A DNA stretch of 64,000 nucleotides, from NCBI GenBank assembly GCA_943370385.1, contig CALRQT020000004.1, positions 203,976-267,975 of the forward strand, read 5' to 3'. How positions within the stretch are numbered: position 1 is the stretch's first letter; each line of letters begins with the position of its first letter. This document shows positions 1-9,595 of the stretch, piece by piece. This DNA is from BAIKAL-G1 sp943370385 (GTDB lineage Bacteria > Cyanobacteriota > Cyanobacteriia > PCC-6307 > Cyanobiaceae). Made by a program: the position numbers and the translations under genes. Below the pieces are notes generated by a model. It had not been told where the DNA came from. It made no database searches and worked only from the letters and a program-made list of their open reading frames with translations.

Positions 1-2
1 TA

Positions 3-98
3 GGGGGCGGTTTGCACAAGGACCTGCCCTTTGCCGATGCGGAACGGGCCCGCCGCTGGATCGACCAGCTGATGGCCCGAGCCCGCTGCGACCTGTGA
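3..98 (+). CDS. C-terminal end of an unidentified protein
   Basis: An open frame runs in from the left edge and stops with TGA at 96-98, giving about 31 residues that end in MARARCDL. Its stop overlaps the GTG start of ftsQ in a GTGA junction, so the two are probably co-transcribed. D-Ala-D-Ala ligase is often found near ftsQ, but these residues are too few to claim it. Confidence 0.5.
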   Translation, partial: GGGLHKDLPFADAERARRWIDQLMARARCDL

Positions 99-940
99 GC
101 CCGCTCGAGACGGAACGGCGCCCGGGTCCTGGGGCAGAGCGGCGCCGCCAGCTGCGCCTCCAACGCCGCAACCAACGGCTGCGGGAGATTTGGCGCGTTT
201 TGGTGCTGGTCGGCGCCTCCGCCGGCCTGGGCTGGGTGCTGCTCGGCCAGGGCTGGAGCTTGCGCAGCCCATCCCAGGTGGAGGTGGTGGGCAGCCGCCA
301 GGTCTCCCGTGACCAGATCATCCAGGAGGCGCGGCTGCGCTTCCCTGTGCAACTTCTCCATCTCCAGCCGCGCCAGCTCGCGGCCCAACTGGCCGCGGCC
401 CTGCCGGTGGAGAACGTTCAGGTGACCCGGCTGATGCTGCCGCCGCGGCTGCGCATCGACCTGGTCGATCGCAAGGCGGTGGCCCGGGCCGAACGGCATA
501 CGGGCAAGGGGCTTGAGCAGGGCTATGTCGATCGGCTCGGCAACTGGATGACCAGCCGCCAGCAATCGGGCGCCAATGGGTCAGGTGGTGCCCCGCTGCT
601 GCTGGTGAGCGGCTGGCAGGACCACCTGCGACCGCCCCTGGCCCAGGTGCTGGGCCGCAGTGGCCAGCTGGGCTCCACCCTCCTCGAGATCCATTTCGAG
701 CCCAACGGCAACCTCTGGCTGATCACCAGCTCCCTCGGCAAGGTGCGTTTGGGCCTGCCCGATGGCCAGCTGGGCCGCCGCCTCGACATGCTGAGCCACC
801 TCTCCAGCCACCTGGCCACCCGGGTCAAGGGCTTGAAGGTGCAGTCGATCGACCTCAGCGATCCGGACCACCCGGAGTTGGGCCTGCCGCCCAAGCCCAG
901 GCCCGGCGGCCCTGCTGGCCCCGGCCTGGGCGTGGATTAA
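95..940 (+). CDS. ftsQ: Cell division protein FtsQ/DivIB
   Basis: FtsQ is a bitopic membrane protein that links early and late divisome components. The product has a basic cytoplasmic N-terminus (about residues 1-33), one hydrophobic segment at about 34-55, then a POTRA-like segment starting near VEVVGSRQVSRDQI, followed by the beta domain. At 281 residues it has the usual cyanobacterial length. The GTG start overlaps the upstream stop. The gene lies directly upstream of ftsZ, the expected context. The FtsQ family diverges quickly, so the call rests on architecture plus position. Confidence 0.9.
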   Translation: MSPLETERRPGPGAERRRQLRLQRRNQRLREIWRVLVLVGASAGLGWVLLGQGWSLRSPSQVEVVGSRQVSRDQIIQEARLRFPVQLLHLQPRQLAAQLAAALPVENVQVTRLMLPPRLRIDLVDRKAVARAERHTGKGLEQGYVDRLGNWMTSRQQSGANGSGGAPLLLVSGWQDHLRPPLAQVLGRSGQLGSTLLEIHFEPNGNLWLITSSLGKVRLGLPDGQLGRRLDMLSHLSSHLATRVKGLKVQSIDLSDPDHPELGLPPKPRPGGPAGPGLGVD

Positions 941-1032
941 CGCCTTGAAACCTTGACAAGGCCTTGGTCAAACCAGGGTTTCAAGCGAATCTGTCGCAAT
1001 CATTCAGGCCCGCTGGACCAAGCGACGACATA

Positions 1033-2190
1033 ATGCTGCCCAGGATGAACGGCATGGGACCTTCCATGGAGATCACGAACGAAGGCCCCTACAGCGCCAG
1101 CGTCCCTGCAGGAAACGGCATCGTGCCCAGCCAGACAGCCCGCATTGAGGTGATTGGCGTTGGTGGTGGCGGCAGCAATGCGGTCAATCGCATGATTGCC
1201 TCCGACCTGCAGGGGGTGGGCTACAGGGTGCTCAACACCGATGCCCAGGCCCTGATCCAGTCTTCCGCCGTGCAACGGCTGCAGCTGGGCCAGAAACTCA
1301 CCCGTGGCCTGGGCGCGGGCGGCAACCCGGTGATCGGCCAGAAGGCTGCCGAGGAATCCCGCGACGAGCTGCTGCAATCACTCCAGGGCGCAGACCTGGT
1401 GTTCATTGCCGCCGGCATGGGCGGCGGTACGGGCACCGGGGCGGCGCCGATCCTGGCCGAGGTGGCCAAGGAATGCGGTGCCCTCACCGTGGGCATCGTC
1501 ACCAAGCCCTTCAGCTTTGAGGGCCGCAAGCGCATGCGCCAGGCCGAGGAGGGCATCGCCCGCCTGGCCGAACACGTGGACACCCTGATCGTGATCCCCA
1601 ACGACCGGCTGCGCGATGCCATCGCCGGCGCACCCCTGCAGGAGGCCTTCCGCGCCGCCGATGACGTGCTGCGCATGGGCGTGAAGGGCATCAGCGACAT
1701 CATCACCAAGCCGGGCCTGGTGAACGTGGACTTTGCCGACGTGCGCTCGGTGATGGCCGATGCCGGTACCGCCCTGTTGGGGATTGGCGTTGGTTCGGGC
1801 CGCTCGCGGGCGATCGAGGCCGCCCAGGCGGCCATGAGTAGTCCCTTGCTCGAGTCGGCCCGCATCGATGGGGCCAAGGGCTGCGTGATCAACATCAGCG
1901 GCGGCCGCGACATGACCCTCGAAGACATGACCACCGCTTCGGAGGTGATCTACGACGTGGTCGATCCCGAGGCCAACATCATTGTCGGCGCCGTCGTGGA
2001 TGAATCCCTTGAGGGGGAAATCCACGTGACCGTGATCGCCACCGGCTTCGAGGGCGGCAACACCTACCGGCCCGAACGCACGATCAGCACCTTCAGCGCC
2101 GACCTACGCGCCGCCCACAGCCAGGCCCAGGACCAGGCCCCCGGCGCCAAGATCCCTCCCTTCCTCCTCAACCGTCAACAGGGGCTCTGA
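1033..2190 (+). CDS. ftsZ: Cell division GTPase FtsZ
   Basis: FtsZ is the tubulin-like GTPase that forms the cytokinetic ring. The glycine-rich GGGGSNAVNRM segment, the tubulin signature GGGTGTGAAP, and the T7-loop region NVDFADVRSVM are all present. The frame is open from a TTG at 964, but in-frame ATGs lie at 1033, 1045, 1054 and 1066. I chose 1033, which gives 385 residues, since the extra residues upstream are not FtsZ-like; 1066 is also possible. The C-terminus ends near PGAKIPPFLLNRQQ, resembling the conserved C-terminal binding peptide. A hairpin and U-tract follow about 100 bases downstream. Confidence 0.97.
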   Translation: MLPRMNGMGPSMEITNEGPYSASVPAGNGIVPSQTARIEVIGVGGGGSNAVNRMIASDLQGVGYRVLNTDAQALIQSSAVQRLQLGQKLTRGLGAGGNPVIGQKAAEESRDELLQSLQGADLVFIAAGMGGGTGTGAAPILAEVAKECGALTVGIVTKPFSFEGRKRMRQAEEGIARLAEHVDTLIVIPNDRLRDAIAGAPLQEAFRAADDVLRMGVKGISDIITKPGLVNVDFADVRSVMADAGTALLGIGVGSGRSRAIEAAQAAMSSPLLESARIDGAKGCVINISGGRDMTLEDMTTASEVIYDVVDPEANIIVGAVVDESLEGEIHVTVIATGFEGGNTYRPERTISTFSADLRAAHSQAQDQAPGAKIPPFLLNRQQGL

Positions 2191-2291
2191 GGCCTCTGGG
2201 GGGCTGCAGAGGCGGTCCCTTCCCTTTGCCGCGAGAGGCGAGCCCTTGGAGCTGGGAACCATCGGGATTCCCAGCTGCCGGGGCGTTAATG

Positions 2292-2315
2292 GGGCCAATC
2301 GGGCCCTATTTTTTT
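2292..2315 (+). terminator. Intrinsic terminator after ftsZ
   Basis: A short GGGCC/GGCCC stem with a 5-base loop is followed immediately by a run of seven T. It sits about 100 bases after the ftsZ stop and well before panB, so it most likely ends the ftsQ-ftsZ transcript. A second, weaker stem (CCTCTG/CAGAGG, 2193-2212) directly after the ftsZ stop has no T-run. Confidence 0.6.
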
Positions 2316-2510
2316 GATCAAAAATTGGATGAAGCCCCAGAACCCAAGGGCTTGGGATCGTTGGCCCCTGGAGTGAACAGGCTGACCAATGGAAATAGGG
2401 TGACCCGGAGTCCACGCCTGCCTAGAGCATCCCGTGTGGCTGCTCCCTTCCGGTCCTGACCAGATTTGGGCGTCCGGGCCGCATGGGTCCGAGTCTGTTG
2501 GATGCTAGCA

Positions 2511-3395
2511 ATGGGCCTGAGCCCCGGAGGATCGGTGCCCCTGCGTCCCGGCGATCTGATCCAGTTCAAACAGGACGGCAGGCCCATTGCCATGCTCACG
2601 GCCTGGGATGCCCTTTCGGCGGCCCTGGTGGAGGCCGCCGGCGCCGATGTGGTGCTGGTGGGCGATTCCCTGGCGATGGTGGTGCTCGGCCATGCCACCA
2701 CCCTGCCGGTGACCCTGGAGGAGATGCTCCAGCACTGCCGCGCCGTGGGCCGGGGCCTGGGCCGTCCGCCCGCCCGCCAGCCCCTGCTGGTCTGCGACCT
2801 GCCTTTTTTGAGCTACCAGTGCGGCCTTGATGGGGCCGTGGCCGCCGCGGGAGCCGTGCTGAAGCACAGCCCGGCCGCGGCGGTGAAGTTGGAGGGGGGC
2901 GAACCGGAAACCGTGGCCGTGGTCGACCGGCTGGTGCGCAGCGGTATCCCGGTGATGGCCCACCTCGGCCTCACCCCCCAATCGGTCCATCGCCTCGGCT
3001 ACCGGCGCCAGGCCACCGATCCGATCAGCCAGGAGCGCCTCCGCCGGGCTGCCCTCAACCTGGAGGCGGCCGGCAGTTTTGCCCTGGTGCTCGAGCATGT
3101 GCCGGCCGATCTGGCCGGCAGCCTGCGGCGGGAGCTCACGATTCCCGTGATCGGCATCGGCGCCGGCGATGACTGCGATGGCCAGGTGCGGGTCACGGCT
3201 GATTTGCTCGGCCTCACCGAGCGGCAGCCGCCCTTCTGTCCGCCCCTGTTGGCCGGCCGCAGCCTGGCGATCGAGGCCCTGGGGGGCTGGGTCACCGGCC
3301 TGGCTGCAAGTACGGATCCCATCAGTTCCCCAACTAGTCCGCCGCCGTCCGCTCCTCCCACCACGCCACCAGCTCCCGCAGCACCCCATTGCTGA
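2511..3395 (+). CDS. panB: 3-methyl-2-oxobutanoate hydroxymethyltransferase (PanB)
   Basis: PanB transfers a hydroxymethyl group from methylene-tetrahydrofolate to ketoisovalerate, making ketopantoate for pantothenate and CoA. The sequence has MLTAWDALSAALVEAAGAD, VLVGDSLAMVVLGH, the metal and substrate region KLEGGEPE, HLGLTPQ and VIGIGAGDDCDGQ. I chose ATG 2511 because residues upstream, back to a TTG at 2466, are unlike PanB. The last 25 or so residues form a Pro/Ser/Ala-rich tail encoded over the 3' end of the convergent gene (62-base overlap), which is not usual for the family. Confidence 0.93.
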   Translation: MGLSPGGSVPLRPGDLIQFKQDGRPIAMLTAWDALSAALVEAAGADVVLVGDSLAMVVLGHATTLPVTLEEMLQHCRAVGRGLGRPPARQPLLVCDLPFLSYQCGLDGAVAAAGAVLKHSPAAAVKLEGGEPETVAVVDRLVRSGIPVMAHLGLTPQSVHRLGYRRQATDPISQERLRRAALNLEAAGSFALVLEHVPADLAGSLRRELTIPVIGIGAGDDCDGQVRVTADLLGLTERQPPFCPPLLAGRSLAIEALGGWVTGLAASTDPISSPTSPPPSAPPTTPPAPAAPHC

Positions 3396-4617
3396 GGGCC
3401 AGGCCCTCGGGATCGCTCAGCCGCCAGCGGGGCCCTTCCTGCAGGAGCAGGGCCCGCTGGCGGTAGGGCTGCCAGCGGGCCAGCAGATCCTCCAGCTCGC
3501 TGCTGGTGACGCCCGCCTGGCCGGCCAGCTCCGCCAGGCGCACCCCCTCGCGGCGGCGCAGCCCCACCAGCAGCCGTTCATCGAAGGGCAGCCCAGGGGC
3601 CTGGGTGGCGTCCTGGGGCGTTGGCGCCCCATCGCCAGGACCGGCCGCCGCGCCTGGGACGGACCCGGGGCCCGGTGACCCTGTTGGGGAGGCCTGGGCC
3701 AGCCACTCGGCATAGGCGGCCCGGGTGCGAGGTCGAGCCAGCCGTTGGCCCCAGGGGGCGCTGGTGGCGCCCAGGCCGAAGCCCCACCAGCCGGCGCCAC
3801 TCCAATAGACCCGGTTGTGGCGCGAAGCGTGGCCCGGTAGGGCGAAGTTGGAGATCTCGTAGTGGCCGTAGCCGGCGGCTTGGAGGGCCTGGGCCGTTAG
3901 CTCCATCAGGTCGGCGCCCAGGTCGGCGTCGGGGAGCTCCAGCTCGCCCCGGCCCTGGCGCCAGGCAAACACCGTGCCCGGTTCGATGATTAGGTCGTAG
4001 ATCGAGAGGTGGGGCGGGGCCAGGGCCACGGCCTGGGCCAGCTGGTCGCGCCAGGCGGCCAGCCCCTGCTCGGGCAGCCCCTGGATCAGGTCCAGGCTCC
4101 AGCTGGCCAGCTCACCCCCCTGGCGGGCCTGATCGAGCCAGGCTGCCGCCTGGAGCAGGTCGGAGCGGCGGTGGCGCCGCCCTAGCCGCTCCAGCACGCC
4201 GTCATCAAAACTTTGGCCGCCCAGGCTCACCCGGTTGACGCCGGCGGCGAGATAACCGGCCAGCCGCGGCCCATCGAAGCTGGCCGGATCCATCTCCAGG
4301 CTGATCTCGGCCCCGGGGGCGAGGCCAAAGCGGGCCGCCAGGGCCGCCAGCAGGGACCCCAGTTGGGCTGGGGTCAGCATCGAGGGCGTACCGCCCCCCA
4401 CGTACACGGTGGAGAGGGGCGGACCGGCTGGGGCGGCGGCGATCTCGCCCAGCAGCAGCTCCAGGTAGGCGGCGATCGAACCGGACTCGGCCCCATCGGC
4501 GTGGTCGCCTAGGGGCACCACGGCGAAATCGCAGTAGAAGCAGCGCCGGTGGCAAAAGGGGATGTGCAGGTAGGCGCTGCGGGGTAGCCAGGCGCGGGGG
4601 CTGACTGGGCCTTCCAT
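3334..4617 (-). CDS. HemW-like radical SAM protein (coproporphyrinogen oxidase-related)
   Basis: This is a radical SAM protein of the HemN/HemW family. The N-terminal motif HIPFCHRRCFYCDF supplies the CxxxCxxC cluster ligands, followed by YVGGGTPSML and a HemN C-terminal domain. The motif form, without the fourth cysteine typical of true HemN, favours HemW, a heme-handling protein, over the anaerobic oxidase. The frame stays open to 5094, but ATG 4617 gives MEGPVSPRAWLPRSAYLHI and a normal 427 residues; the rest is antisense to the next gene. It is convergent with panB, with overlapping 3' ends. Confidence 0.88.
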   Translation of the reverse strand: MEGPVSPRAWLPRSAYLHIPFCHRRCFYCDFAVVPLGDHADGAESGSIAAYLELLLGEIAAAPAGPPLSTVYVGGGTPSMLTPAQLGSLLAALAARFGLAPGAEISLEMDPASFDGPRLAGYLAAGVNRVSLGGQSFDDGVLERLGRRHRRSDLLQAAAWLDQARQGGELASWSLDLIQGLPEQGLAAWRDQLAQAVALAPPHLSIYDLIIEPGTVFAWRQGRGELELPDADLGADLMELTAQALQAAGYGHYEISNFALPGHASRHNRVYWSGAGWWGFGLGATSAPWGQRLARPRTRAAYAEWLAQASPTGSPGPGSVPGAAAGPGDGAPTPQDATQAPGLPFDERLLVGLRRREGVRLAELAGQAGVTSSELEDLLARWQPYRQRALLLQEGPRWRLSDPEGLALSNGVLRELVAWWEERTAAD

Positions 4618-4738
4618 GGCCCCCCCGCCGGCCTCCGGGCTGTGGCCAAGCCCAGACGGGCGGTTAAGCACCCCAGTCAAAGGCGCCTGGATCGGGCATG
4701 CTTCCTGCTCAGGGATCGGGACAAGCACGTCACAGGCC

Positions 4739-5887
4739 ATGGTGGACAGCCTCATCCTGGTTCTGTTCCTGATTTCCGGGGCCGCCACCGGCTGGCTGGG
4801 GGTGGACCTGCTGCCGGAAGACCTGCTGGTCCAGGTCACGAACCTGGAGGGCCTGCGCTGGGTGATGGGCGGCTTTGGCGCCTTCTTTGGCCTGGTGGCG
4901 GGGTTCTTCTTCCAACAGCTGCGCAAGCGCCTGATGCGCCAGGTGCGCTCCATGCCCACCGACCTGCTGGTGAGCCGGGCCGTGGGGCTGATCCTGGGCC
5001 TGCTGGTGGCCAACCTGCTGCTGGCGCCGATCCTGCTGCTGCCCCTGCCCTGGGAGGTGGTGTTCGTCAAACCGCTGGCGGCGGTGCTGAGCAACGTGTT
5101 TTTCGGTGTGTCGGGCTACAACCTGGCCGAAGTGCATGGCCGCACCCTGCTGCGCCTGTTCAACCCCTCCAGCGCCGAGGCCCTGCTGGTGGCCGATGGG
5201 GTGCTGATGCCCGCCACCGCCAAGATCCTCGACACCAGCGTGATCATCGACGGCCGCATCCGCGGCCTGCTCGATTCCGGCCTGCTGGAGGGCCAGGTGA
5301 TCGTGGCCCAGGCCGTGATTGATGAATTGCAGGCCCTGGCCGATTCGGCCAACAACGAGAAGCGGGCCAAGGGCCGCCGCGGTCTCAAGCTGCTGGCCGA
5401 ATTGCGGGAGCAGTACGGCCGGCGCCTGGTGGTCAACACCACCCGCTACGAGGGCAGTGGGGTGGACGACAAGCTGCAAAAGCTCACCGCCGACACCGGC
5501 GGCACCCTGGTGACCACCGACTACAACCTGGCCAAGGTGGCCGAGGTGCAGCAGCTCAAGGTGATGAACCTGAGCGAACTGGTGATGGCCCTGCGGCCCG
5601 AGGTGCAGCCGGGCGATGGCCTGCAGCTCAAGATCGTGCGCGATGGCAAGGAGGCCGACCAGGGCGTGGGCTACCTGGAAGACGGCACGATGGTGGTGGT
5701 CGAAGGGGGCAAGGGCCGCGGCGGCGAACGGATCGCCGTCACCGTCACCGGCGCCCTGCAGACCCCCACGGGCCGGATGGTGTTCGCCCGCAGCGACCAG
5801 GAGGCGCCACCGCGCCGCAGCAATCGGGCGAAATCCGAACCGAACCGTCCCGAGGAGCCGGACCCTGGCGCCACGAACCCCCGCTAG
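4739..5887 (+). CDS. PIN/TRAM domain membrane protein (YacL-like)
   Basis: The 382-residue protein has four hydrophobic segments in its first ~140 residues, then a PIN nuclease-fold domain starting at KILDTSVIIDGRI with downstream acidic residues (IDELQALAD, DDKLQ, TTDYN). It ends with a TRAM domain (QLKIVRDGKEADQGVGYLEDG) and a basic tail. This architecture matches the YacL family, whose target is not firmly known. ATG 4739 is used because the hydrophobic N-terminus begins there; the upstream part of the frame is antisense to the hemW-like gene. Confidence 0.88.
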   Translation: MVDSLILVLFLISGAATGWLGVDLLPEDLLVQVTNLEGLRWVMGGFGAFFGLVAGFFFQQLRKRLMRQVRSMPTDLLVSRAVGLILGLLVANLLLAPILLLPLPWEVVFVKPLAAVLSNVFFGVSGYNLAEVHGRTLLRLFNPSSAEALLVADGVLMPATAKILDTSVIIDGRIRGLLDSGLLEGQVIVAQAVIDELQALADSANNEKRAKGRRGLKLLAELREQYGRRLVVNTTRYEGSGVDDKLQKLTADTGGTLVTTDYNLAKVAEVQQLKVMNLSELVMALRPEVQPGDGLQLKIVRDGKEADQGVGYLEDGTMVVVEGGKGRGGERIAVTVTGALQTPTGRMVFARSDQEAPPRRSNRAKSEPNRPEEPDPGATNPR

Positions 5888-5918
5888 GCTCCCGGTTCAG
5901 GCCTGCAGTGATCCGCGG

Positions 5919-6602
5919 ATGTCGGTGTCAGCCCCCTACTACGGCGATTCCGCGGTGATGCGCACGCCGCCGCCGGATCTGCCCTCCCTGCTGCTCAAGG
6001 AGCGGATCGTTTACCTGGGCCTGCCCCTGTTCAGCGACGACGACGCCAAGCGCCAGATGGGCATTGACGTGACCGAGCTGATCATTGCCCAGTTGCTCTT
6101 CCTGGAATTCGATAATCCGGACAAGCCGATTTTCTTCTACATCAACTCCACCGGCACCAGCTGGTACTCGGGTGATGCAATCGGCTTTGAAACCGAAGCC
6201 TTTGCCATCGCCGACACCCTCAGCTACGTCAAGCCGCCGGTGCACACGATCTGCATCGGCCAGGCCATGGGCACCGCTGCCATGATCCTGTCGGCCGGCA
6301 CCAAGGGCCACCGGGCCGCCCTGCCCCACGCCTCGATCGTGTTGCACCAGCCCCGCAGCGGTGCCCGCGGCCAGGCCACCGACATCCAGATCCGGGCCAA
6401 GGAGGTGCTGCACAACAAGCACACCATGCTCGAAATGCTGTCGCGCAACACGGGCCGCAGCGTTGAGCAGCTTTCCAAGGATTCCGACCGCATGACCTAC
6501 CTCACCGCCGCTGAAGCGGTGGAGTACGGCCTGATCGATCGGGTGCTCACCAGCCAGAAGCAGTTGCCGACGCCGCTGCCCGGTGCGGTTGCCCCGGCCT
6601 GA
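5919..6602 (+). CDS. clpR: ClpR, non-catalytic Clp protease subunit
   Basis: The 227-residue product is clearly ClpP-like (LFLEFDNPDKPIFFYINS, LPHASIVLHQP, EAVEYGLIDRVL). At the nucleophile site it reads CIGQAMGTAAMILSAG, where the downstream ClpP paralogue has CVGLAASMGAFLLAAG, so the catalytic Ser is replaced by Gly. Cyanobacteria carry ClpR, an inactive ClpP relative that forms a mixed ring with ClpP3, and the genes are adjacent. This gene fits ClpR. It lies 84 bases upstream of the active paralogue and is probably co-transcribed with it. Confidence 0.88.
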   Translation: MSVSAPYYGDSAVMRTPPPDLPSLLLKERIVYLGLPLFSDDDAKRQMGIDVTELIIAQLLFLEFDNPDKPIFFYINSTGTSWYSGDAIGFETEAFAIADTLSYVKPPVHTICIGQAMGTAAMILSAGTKGHRAALPHASIVLHQPRSGARGQATDIQIRAKEVLHNKHTMLEMLSRNTGRSVEQLSKDSDRMTYLTAAEAVEYGLIDRVLTSQKQLPTPLPGAVAPA

Positions 6603-6686
6603 GCAGGCCCCCCTGCCCCGCTCCTCGGCCGCTCCATCCCGTTCAGCTAGTCCAGTTCCGCCCGCCACCGCCGCCTCTCCAGACCC

Positions 6687-7298
6687 ATGCCCATCGGCAC
6701 CCCCAGCGTTCCCTACCGCCTTCCCGGCAGCCAGTACGAGCGCTGGGTTGACATCTACACCCGCCTGGGCGTGGAGCGCATCCTGTTCCTCGGCTCCGAG
6801 GTGAATGACGCCATCGCCAACAGCCTGGTGGCCCAGATGCTGTACCTCGATTCCGAGGACAGCTCCAAGCCGATCTACCTGTACATCAATTCGCCTGGCG
6901 GATCGGTGACCGCCGGCCTGGCGATCTTCGACACGATGCAATACGTCAAATCCGATGTGGTGACGATCTGCGTCGGCCTGGCGGCCTCGATGGGGGCCTT
7001 CCTGCTGGCCGCCGGCACCAAGGGCAAACGCCTGGCCCTGCCCCACAGCCGGATCATGATCCACCAGCCCCTGGGCGGCACCAGCCAGCGCCAGGCCAGC
7101 GACATCGAGATCGAGGCCCGCGAAATCCTGCGCATCAAGGACATGCTCAACCAGAGCCTGGCCGACATGAGCGGCCAGAGCCTGGAAAAAATCGCCAAGG
7201 ACACCGACCGCGACTACTTCCTCAGCGCCGCTGAAGCCAAGGACTACGGCCTGATTGACCGGGTGATCTCCCATCCCACCGAGGCGGCCGCCTCCTGA
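6687..7298 (+). CDS. clpP: ATP-dependent Clp protease proteolytic subunit (ClpP3-type)
   Basis: This is a 203-residue ClpP serine peptidase. The nucleophile region GLAASMGAFLLAAG and histidine region LPHSRIMIHQPLGG are intact, and the N-terminal part (YINSPGGSVTAGLAIFDTMQ) is typical. It is partnered with clpR immediately upstream, matching the ClpP3/ClpR core that works with a Clp ATPase. A strong hairpin lies about 85 bases after its stop. Confidence 0.95.
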   Translation: MPIGTPSVPYRLPGSQYERWVDIYTRLGVERILFLGSEVNDAIANSLVAQMLYLDSEDSSKPIYLYINSPGGSVTAGLAIFDTMQYVKSDVVTICVGLAASMGAFLLAAGTKGKRLALPHSRIMIHQPLGGTSQRQASDIEIEAREILRIKDMLNQSLADMSGQSLEKIAKDTDRDYFLSAAEAKDYGLIDRVISHPTEAAAS

Positions 7299-7382
7299 GC
7301 GGCACCGGCCCTTGCCCCTGAGCTAGGGGGAGGACCAACCCGGATCGGGGGCCCGTCGCAGCGACCCCCTGGCCCTAGGGCC

Positions 7383-7419
7383 AAGCGCCTGCCAGGGCAA
7401 TCCCCCTGGCAGGCGCTTT
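7383..7419 (+). terminator. Long perfect hairpin between clpP and ilvC
   Basis: A perfect 15-base stem (7383-7397 with 7404-7418) encloses a 6-base loop and is followed by TTTC. It probably terminates the clpR-clpP transcript and insulates ilvC, whose start is only 37 bases downstream. The T-run is short, so an attenuator role for ilvC is a possible alternative. Confidence 0.65.
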
Positions 7420-7455
7420 CGTAAGCTCCTCCTTTGCCCTGAGCGCGCACGCCTG

Positions 7456-8451
<996 letters not shown>

Positions 8452-8488
8452 TCAGGGTCATGGCTCCTGTTTCGGGTCGGCTGACCCC

Positions 8489-9595
8489 ATGAACCTGGCC
8501 CCTGGGGTGGATTCCGTTGGGATCCACCCCTTTTTGCTGGTGCTGCTGGCCTGCGGCCTCGACCGGCTCCTGGGCGATCCCCCCGGCTGGCCCCATCCCG
8601 TGGTGGTGATGGGCTGGTGGATCAACCGCCTGCGCCGTTTGGCCGAGTTGCTTGCCGGCGATCGCCCCTGGGCTTTGCGCCTGGCCGGTTTTGGCATCAC
8701 CGGCGTGCTGGTGGGCGGCAGCGCCCTGGCGGGTTGGGGCCTGGAGCAGCTGGCCCGCTGCTGGCCGGCCCTGGGCCTGCCCCTAGTGCTCCTGGGCTTG
8801 GCCAGCGCCCTGGCGGGCCGCAGCCTGGAGCAGGCGGTGCAGGCTGTTTTGGCGGTGTTGCCCGAGCCGGAGGCGCCTGGGTCGGGAGGGCCCAAACCGG
8901 GGCAGCTGGAGCCGCAGGCCCCCGAACCCGGCGCTTTGGAGCCGGGGCCCCTCGAGCCGGCCCGCCAACGGCTGGCCTGGTTTGTGGGCCGCGACACGGC
9001 CGATCTCGATCGGGCGGGAATTCTGCGGGCGGCGGCCGAGAGCGCCAGTGAAAACGCCGTGGACGGCCTGTTTGGTCCCCTGTTCTGGATGCTGGTCGGC
9101 GCGGCCTTGCTGTTGGCCGGCAGGGGCCATGGCGGCCCGGGACCCCTGGCCCTGGCCTGGGCCTACAAGGCCAGCAGCACCCTCGATTCGATGCTGGGCT
9201 ACCGCCGCGGTCGCCTGCTCTGGCTGGGCACCGCCGGCGCCCGGCTCGATGACCTGCTCACCTGGCTGCCCTGCCGCCTGGTGGCCCTCGGCCTGCCCCT
9301 GGTGGCGGGCCAACCGCTTAAAACCTGGCGCCTGTTCCGATCGGCCCTGGTCGATGGTGCCCCCGATCCCTCCCCAAATGCGGGGGTGTCCCAGGCGGCC
9401 TACGCCCATGCCGTGGGGGTGCAGCTGGGCGGCGCCAATTGCTATGGAGGCCAGTGGCGCCAGAAACCGCTGCTGGCCCAGGGGCAACCCCTACCCGATC
9501 GGGCCGCGATTCTGAAGATCCTGGCCCTTAGCCGCCGGCTGGAATCCCTCTGGCTAGCGGTGGCCTTGGGCACTGCCTGGTCCTGCGTTCAGTAG
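8489..9595 (+). CDS. cobD: Adenosylcobinamide-phosphate synthase (CbiB/CobD)
   Basis: This membrane enzyme attaches the aminopropanol arm to adenosylcobyric acid in cobalamin synthesis. Recognisable segments are DRLLGDPPGWPHPVVVMGW, VGRDTADLDRAGILRAAAES, ASENAVDGLFGPLFW and the C-terminal PSPNAGVSQAAYAHAVGVQLGG. Several hydrophobic helices are present. ATG 8489 is used; the frame extends upstream over the ilvC end without family similarity. Its 3' end overlaps the convergent sugar transferase by 7 bases. A Gly/Pro/Glu-rich linker at about residues 125-150 is longer than usual. Confidence 0.92.
   Translation: MNLAPGVDSVGIHPFLLVLLACGLDRLLGDPPGWPHPVVVMGWWINRLRRLAELLAGDRPWALRLAGFGITGVLVGGSALAGWGLEQLARCWPALGLPLVLLGLASALAGRSLEQAVQAVLAVLPEPEAPGSGGPKPGQLEPQAPEPGALEPGPLEPARQRLAWFVGRDTADLDRAGILRAAAESASENAVDGLFGPLFWMLVGAALLLAGRGHGGPGPLALAWAYKASSTLDSMLGYRRGRLLWLGTAGARLDDLLTWLPCRLVALGLPLVAGQPLKTWRLFRSALVDGAPDPSPNAGVSQAAYAHAVGVQLGGANCYGGQWRQKPLLAQGQPLPDRAAILKILALSRRLESLWLAVALGTAWSCVQ

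Noticed and set aside
4616..5094. N-terminal extensions of the hemW-like and PIN/TRAM genes
   Set aside because: Each extension is antisense to the other gene and lacks family similarity; inner ATGs at 4617 and 4739 give normal lengths.
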